Below, piece by piece: positions 12,209 through 16,241 of a stretch of DNA of 16,241 bases; position 1 is the stretch's first letter; the number at the start of each line of letters is the position of its first letter. The notes beneath the pieces are model-generated. The model searched no databases, was not told the origin of the DNA, and saw only the letters and a list, made by a program, of their open reading frames with translations. A program made the position numbers and the translations under genes. Source of the DNA: Candidatus Harrisonbacteria bacterium (GTDB taxonomy: Bacteria > Patescibacteriota > Minisyncoccia > UBA6257 > UBA11618); assembly GCA_023244865.1 (NCBI GenBank), contig JAHFLM010000011.1, positions 1 to 16,241 on the forward strand, given 5' to 3'.

Positions 12209-15200
12209 ATGAAAAAAACAATTTCTAAGATTACGTCCATTGCGCTTACTGCTTCAACAGTAGCTTGGATTGCATCTGCTTCTTTTGCTCCTTTGGCTTT
12301 TGCCGAAAGTGCTGCTGAAGTGGGTCAATTACAGGCCTTGATTGCGCAATTGACTTCTCAATTATCTACGCTACAAGGTGGTGCAACAACTACCACTGCG
12401 ATGACTGGTTCTTCTATGTGGCCAGCTGGTATTCCAGCCGGTTTTCGTTTCACTAAGACCCTCACTCTTGGTGCTCGATCTGAAGAAGCTACTAATTTGC
12501 AGAGGTTCTTAAATGCTGTTAATCCAGCTTTAGCTTTACCAACCACAGGTTATTTTGGTCCTATGACTAAGAAAGCTGTGATTTGGTATCAGGATGCTAA
12601 TGCCTCTGATGTATTAGCTCCAGCCGGTTTGTCTAAGGGTACAGGTTTCTGGGGTTCCTTAAGCAGAGCGAAGGCCAATTCGACCTTAGCTTCTTGGGAA
12701 ATGCCAGTAGTAACTACTCCTAGCACGACCACAACTACTACTACGACTACTCCAACTACCACTACTACAACTACTACTACTTCTACCCCAGTGGGTCAGG
12801 GTTCTACTGTTGATGGTTTGATGGTTTCCTTGGATGCTAGAACTCCAGTTTCTTCCAATGTTCCTAAGGGTGCCGCTGGTATTCCTTTCTTGAGCATTGC
12901 GATTTCTGGTAATAGCACTCTAAATGCCTTGACCTTTAAGAGAGTTGGTTTGGGCTCTTCTGCTGACTTTGCTACTGTCAATTTATATGATGGTGGTTAC
13001 AGATTAACTTCTGGCAGAAGCGTAAACTCTACTACTAACGAAGTTTCCTTTACTGGTTTGAACTGGAAGATTATGGGCTCCAAGACTTTAACCTTGGTAG
13101 CTGATATTTCTTCTTCGGTTTCTTCTGGTAACATTGACGCCTTCAATTTGGTGGCTGTTAATGGCACAACCTTGGCGATGCCTATCAATGGTAACTCCAT
13201 GGCTTTTGCTGGTTCTACCGTAGGTGGTATTACTGTCACTATGACTGGTAACGGTTCTTCTAACGGTTCTATCTCTAACCCAACAGTGGGTCAGACTAGC
13301 GCTCAATTAGGTGAATTTAAGTTACAAGCCAATTCCGTTGAAGATTTATGGGTGAAGAGAGTGGTTTTGTACAACGTTGGTACAATCAACTCTTCTAACT
13401 TAAACAATTTAATGTTGAAGCAAGCTGGTACTTTAGTGGCTAAGTCCGCTGGTACTGCTGGTAGAGACTTATTTGTCTTCGACTTCGACCAACCTTATAG
13501 CTTGTTGAAGGGTCAGCAAAGGACTTTCCAGGTTTATGGTGATGTGGGTGCTTTAGCTAGAGCTTCTGAAACTATTAAGTTTACTGTGGACAACACATCT
13601 GATGTGTTTGCTACTGGTGCGACTTATGGTTATGGTGCGGCTGTAACTAACAGCGCTTCTGCTTCCGTGGCTAACGTATTAACTTTGCGTGGCGCTGAAG
13701 TAACTTTGAGCTTCAATGGCCCTATTACTAGGGATATCGCTCAGAGAGCCCAAAATGTAACTTTATTTGATTTCTCTATTGCTTCTAAGAACAATATTGA
13801 AGTGAAGAAGTTAAACTTTGTGGTTGATTTGGCTAACATGAACACAACTAGCGCAGAAGGTTTGGACAACTTTAAGGTTGTTGATGCCATGACTGGTGCG
13901 GCTGTGACCTCTTCTGTTGATTTGCAACACGGTGTTGCAACAACTGTGGGTGGTGCGGCTTTAACTCCAAATGGTAACAGCTCTAACACCTTCTCTTTCA
14001 ACGACTCGATTAACGTCGCAGCCGGTGAAACTAGAAAGTTCTTGGTAACTGCTAACGTTAACTCTTTAGTGGCTGGTGGTAACGAGACTGCTAAGGTAAC
14101 CCTTGGTACTTTCGGATCTACCGACATTAAGAACTTGGATAACAATCAATTCGTAGCCGTTTCTACCGATTTAGTGCCTAACAGCACGATCGTGGGTAAC
14201 GTACAATCCGTTAAGACCGTTGGTTTGACCGTTTCTTTAAACGCCAGCCCAGCTTCTCACACGATTGTTAAGGGTTCCGTTAACGAACCTTTGTTAGGTT
14301 TAAACTTCCAGGCGACCAATGGTGAAGTTAGAATCAATAATATGACTCTAACCGCCGATGCTTCTACTGGTACCGATGCTCAATTAAGAAATGACTTGAG
14401 AACTCTTGGTATCTATGGATCCAATGGTAGCTTAGTGGGTAATTCCACCAAGCAAAACTTGACCTCCTCTTCCTCTGTTTCTGTCGCCACTTTCAATAAC
14501 TTAAACTTAGTTATTCCTAATGGTCAGACCGTAACTGTTTGGGTAAAGGCGGATCAAATTTCGACCGATGCGACTACCTCCAATGTTTACTTTGTTTACT
14601 TAGCTGATATGTCTGCTGATATTTCAGCGACTGACGTTGATGGTAACAATTTGACATTGTCTGGTTCTGTTAACGCCACTCCAACTTCTGCTGTGACTGT
14701 TAACGCTCCTCTTATCCAGGTTGTAGCTGTAAACGATCAAGACACCGAAGCTGCTATTGTGGCTGCCAATGGTGAAAGATTGTTAGCAAAGTTTGATTTC
14801 TTTGCTACCAACTCTGATTCTCAGGTCAATAAGTTGCAAGTTGGTTTGGATGATGATAGCACCGCTGGCACAGATCCATCTGCTACTCCTTTAGCTGCTT
14901 TAACAAAGGCGGTTAGAGAAATCAGATTGTACTCTGGCGATACTTTGATTGCGACTGGTATTCCTGCCGCTTCTGGTAGTGATGCTGGTACTTTCAGATT
15001 CGAAAATGCCAATGGTTTGTTCACTGTCCCTGCTAATCAAACAAAGCAGATTCAGGTCCGAGGCTTGTTAGGTGATATCACCGGTGTAACTGGTAGCGCG
15101 ACTACTGGTACTTCGATTTTCGCCAAGATAGCTTCTGCTAACTTCGAATCTGTTTCTGGAACTACAAAGTTAACTACGTTAACTAATACTCCAGTAATTG

Positions 15201-15769
15201 GCAGCTTGAAGAGAATGTATCGAACTATTCCTACTGTTACGGTATCCAATCCTTCTTCTTCCGTGCTCACCGTTGGTGAAAACGAAGTGTTGAAGTTTAC
15301 GATTGCAGCTGATCAAAATGGTGACTTAGATGTTTCTAAGGTAGCCTTCAATGTTTCAGCTTCTACTAGCGTAACTATTGGAAATACTGATGCTGACATG
15401 AAGGTCAGAACTGCTTCTGGTGATGTGTCTTTGGATGCTGCTACCGATATTAGTGCCACTACTGGTGCTATTACTGTGGGCGCCGTCTTTGCTACACCAG
15501 AAAGAATTGCAGCTGGTACTTCTAAGACTTACAGCTTGTACTTGACTGTTAGTGCTGTTCCTGCTGGTTCTGGTTCTCTCTCTGCGAGAGTGGCTCGAGC
15601 CGAAACGGACATAGTAACTCCAGCGGCTGTATCTGGTCTTTATGCGGCTAATAGCTTTGTATGGAGTGATCGTGGCGTACAGCCTCACACAACCAGCACT
15701 GCTGATTGGCACAATGGTTTCTATGTTAAGACCTTACCTTCGTCTACAAAGGCGTTGAGCAAGTCCTAA
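12209..15769 (+). CDS. S-layer-like surface protein with peptidoglycan-binding-type N-terminus and tandem beta domains
   Basis: I start at ATG 12209 (1186 residues), since MKKTISKITS opens a standard signal peptide cleaved after AFA at residue 32; an in-frame TTG at 12194 would add 5 residues before it. After cleavage comes a short coiled-coil-like helix (33-57), then a PG_binding_1-like domain (about 83-155, with LQRFLN, GYFGPMTKKAV, WYQ), a Thr-rich linker (172-193) and about six beta-sandwich-like units of roughly 110-170 residues to the end. The last ~40 residues hold a distinct tail: FVWSD, HTTSTADWHNGF, LSKS, which I associate with CPR surface proteins. There is no cysteine at all, as usual in S-layer proteins. 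Codons are strongly biased (GGT, GCT, AAC, AAG, AGA), unlike neighbouring genes, suggesting very high expression. The protein probably forms the outer cell-surface coat, anchored through the N-terminal domain. No Shine-Dalgarno is visible; a strong terminator follows. Confidence 0.85.
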   Translation: MKKTISKITSIALTASTVAWIASASFAPLAFAESAAEVGQLQALIAQLTSQLSTLQGGATTTTAMTGSSMWPAGIPAGFRFTKTLTLGARSEEATNLQRFLNAVNPALALPTTGYFGPMTKKAVIWYQDANASDVLAPAGLSKGTGFWGSLSRAKANSTLASWEMPVVTTPSTTTTTTTTTPTTTTTTTTTSTPVGQGSTVDGLMVSLDARTPVSSNVPKGAAGIPFLSIAISGNSTLNALTFKRVGLGSSADFATVNLYDGGYRLTSGRSVNSTTNEVSFTGLNWKIMGSKTLTLVADISSSVSSGNIDAFNLVAVNGTTLAMPINGNSMAFAGSTVGGITVTMTGNGSSNGSISNPTVGQTSAQLGEFKLQANSVEDLWVKRVVLYNVGTINSSNLNNLMLKQAGTLVAKSAGTAGRDLFVFDFDQPYSLLKGQQRTFQVYGDVGALARASETIKFTVDNTSDVFATGATYGYGAAVTNSASASVANVLTLRGAEVTLSFNGPITRDIAQRAQNVTLFDFSIASKNNIEVKKLNFVVDLANMNTTSAEGLDNFKVVDAMTGAAVTSSVDLQHGVATTVGGAALTPNGNSSNTFSFNDSINVAAGETRKFLVTANVNSLVAGGNETAKVTLGTFGSTDIKNLDNNQFVAVSTDLVPNSTIVGNVQSVKTVGLTVSLNASPASHTIVKGSVNEPLLGLNFQATNGEVRINNMTLTADASTGTDAQLRNDLRTLGIYGSNGSLVGNSTKQNLTSSSSVSVATFNNLNLVIPNGQTVTVWVKADQISTDATTSNVYFVYLADMSADISATDVDGNNLTLSGSVNATPTSAVTVNAPLIQVVAVNDQDTEAAIVAANGERLLAKFDFFATNSDSQVNKLQVGLDDDSTAGTDPSATPLAALTKAVREIRLYSGDTLIATGIPAASGSDAGTFRFENANGLFTVPANQTKQIQVRGLLGDITGVTGSATTGTSIFAKIASANFESVSGTTKLTTLTNTPVIGSLKRMYRTIPTVTVSNPSSSVLTVGENEVLKFTIAADQNGDLDVSKVAFNVSASTSVTIGNTDADMKVRTASGDVSLDAATDISATTGAITVGAVFATPERIAAGTSKTYSLYLTVSAVPAGSGSLSARVARAETDIVTPAAVSGLYAANSFVWSDRGVQPHTTSTADWHNGFYVKTLPSSTKALSKS
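12724..12786 (+). repeat. ACN triplet tract coding a Thr linker
   Basis: A run of ACT/ACC/ACA/ACG codons broken by one CCA and one TCT encodes an almost pure Thr linker between the anchor domain and the beta domains of the surface protein. Triplet slippage could change its length without breaking the frame, and the Thr-rich chain is a plausible O-glycosylation site. Confidence 0.85.
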
Positions 15770-15801
15770 ACTAGGATACTATTACTGCATAAGTACGAAG
15801 G

Positions 15802-15829
15802 GAGCCCCCGAAAGGGGGCTCTTTTCGTT
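15802..15829 (+). terminator. Strong intrinsic terminator after the S-layer-like gene
   Basis: GAGCCCCC (15802-15809) pairs perfectly with GGGGGCTC (15814-15821) around a GAAA tetraloop, followed by TTTTCGTTT. It is the most stable-looking terminator in the window, fitting a highly transcribed gene. Confidence 0.93.
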
Positions 15830-15878
15830 TAAAAATATTTGGTTTTTGTTTTTATCCACAAGCGGAATATTTAACTTT

Positions 15879-15887
15879 TGTTATACT
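15879..15887 (+). promoter_or_regulatory. Extended -10 promoter for the 3'-edge gene
   Basis: TGT-TATACT (TATACT at 15882-15887) is an extended -10 with no convincing -35. Start near 15894 would place the long-range stem (15898-15997) entirely within the leader. Confidence 0.5.
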
Positions 15888-15897
15888 AAATGGGTGA

Positions 15898-15997
15898 ACC
15901 CCGTTAGATATTTAAATGTCTAATGTGTTTCATTTAATCTATTGGCTTGGAATGAATATTTATGTTTATAAGTCGTTTTAAATTTATCTAATGGGGT
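15898..15997 (+). promoter_or_regulatory. Leader with 12-bp long-range helix over the start of the next gene
   Basis: ACCCCGTTAGAT (15898-15909) pairs with ATCTAATGGGGT (15986-15997) over 12 positions with one G-U pair. The right arm covers the GGGGTG next to, and overlapping, the likely start at 15996/16005. The left arm can instead form a small hairpin with its own upstream GGG (15892-15894). Between the arms TAGAT...GTCTA can pair and a 21-codon frame (15916-15981) is open. This could control translation; the role is inference. Confidence 0.4.
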
Positions 15998-16241
15998 GAA
16001 GGTTTTGTTTCATAAAAAAACTTGGACGGTTGTGTTGCTTGTAAGCTTTTATTTGATTTTGATTTATATTTGGCGGACGAGTAATTTTGGCTTTGATAAG
16101 TTGAAAGATAATGCATCGGATAATTTTTCTGGATTTTGGGGTATGTGTCGTTCTGGTAGCTTTGTTGATGAATTAGCCAATCGTGAGAAGGGGAGCGCTC
16201 CTCTAGATGACTATATTAATAGGGTTAATCAGATGATAATG
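15996..16241 (+). CDS. Membrane-anchored protein, N-terminal fragment (runs off window)
   Basis: The frame stays open for 82 codons from GTG 15996 to the window end. TTG 16005 is an alternative start, with GGGGTG 6 bases before it; the choice is uncertain. The N-terminus (KVLFHKK) is basic and followed by a hydrophobic stretch (about residues 10-26, VVLLVSFYLILIYIW), giving a signal anchor or signal peptide with no clear cleavage site. The visible rest is soluble and acidic/polar (SNFGFDKLKDNASDNF, then GMCRSGSFVDELANRE). No family is recognised from this fragment. It lies behind its own promoter and a leader that may fold over the start. Confidence 0.6.
   Translation, partial: MKVLFHKKTWTVVLLVSFYLILIYIWRTSNFGFDKLKDNASDNFSGFWGMCRSGSFVDELANREKGSAPLDDYINRVNQMIM

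Overview
The window looks like a piece of a Candidate Phyla Radiation (Patescibacteria) chromosome, most likely Parcubacteria-like. The signs are: a large cysteine-free, S-layer-like surface protein with a peptidoglycan-binding-type N-terminus and a short conserved-looking C-terminal tail; a GC-rich perfect palindrome inserted in frame in a gene and read as CLPAGR (a peptide I associate with this group); small hairpin repeats of the 'GATCCCG...GATGACA' and 'GATTCCC...GGGAATGACA' kind between genes; and small stand-alone proteins with little operon structure. TGA is used as a normal stop, so this is not the recoded Gracilibacteria/Absconditabacteria type. The assignment is inference; there is no rRNA or marker gene here. 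All genes are on the + strand except the truncated one at the left edge.

Layout. 1-536 (minus): N-terminal part of a secreted protein with an HELVH zinc-protease motif, cut by the window edge. 586-1762: a repeat-rich stretch holding a DEDDy-type 3'-5' exonuclease-like protein and a small GIY-YIG nuclease; the nuclease gene lies between two copies of a 34-bp hairpin repeat. 1831-3123: a Pif1-like helicase. 3286-4342: two paralogous exported Gly/His/Tyr-rich small proteins, each with its own terminator. 4492-6935: an M16 zinc protease, then a NifS/IscS-type cysteine desulfurase. 7041-9692: a ClpB-like double AAA+ ATPase that also carries an IGF tripeptide where ClpC/ClpA place their ClpP-docking loop. 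9832-11762: a C45-type Ntn-hydrolase/acyltransferase and a polytopic membrane protein, both reassigned here to starts with a good ribosome binding site. 11763-12208: a 446-base gene-free stretch with the best sigma70-type promoter of the window, a candidate ~115-nt structured RNA ending in an intrinsic terminator, and a second weaker promoter. 12209-15769: the S-layer-like protein, with codon use suggesting very high expression. 15996-16241: start of a membrane-anchored protein of unknown function, behind a leader that can fold over its start.

Functionally the window mixes cell-surface biogenesis (S-layer-like protein, exported Gly-rich pair, exported protease, membrane protein), protein quality control (M16, Clp), sulfur supply for thio-modification or Fe-S work (cysteine desulfurase) and DNA transactions (exonuclease, GIY-YIG, Pif1-like helicase). 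No single multi-gene system is obvious. The most unusual items are the two candidate structured leaders, the ClpB/ClpC hybrid features, the repeat-bracketed GIY-YIG gene, the in-frame palindrome and the exported paralog pair.

No tRNA, rRNA, CRISPR array, transposase or phage gene was seen.
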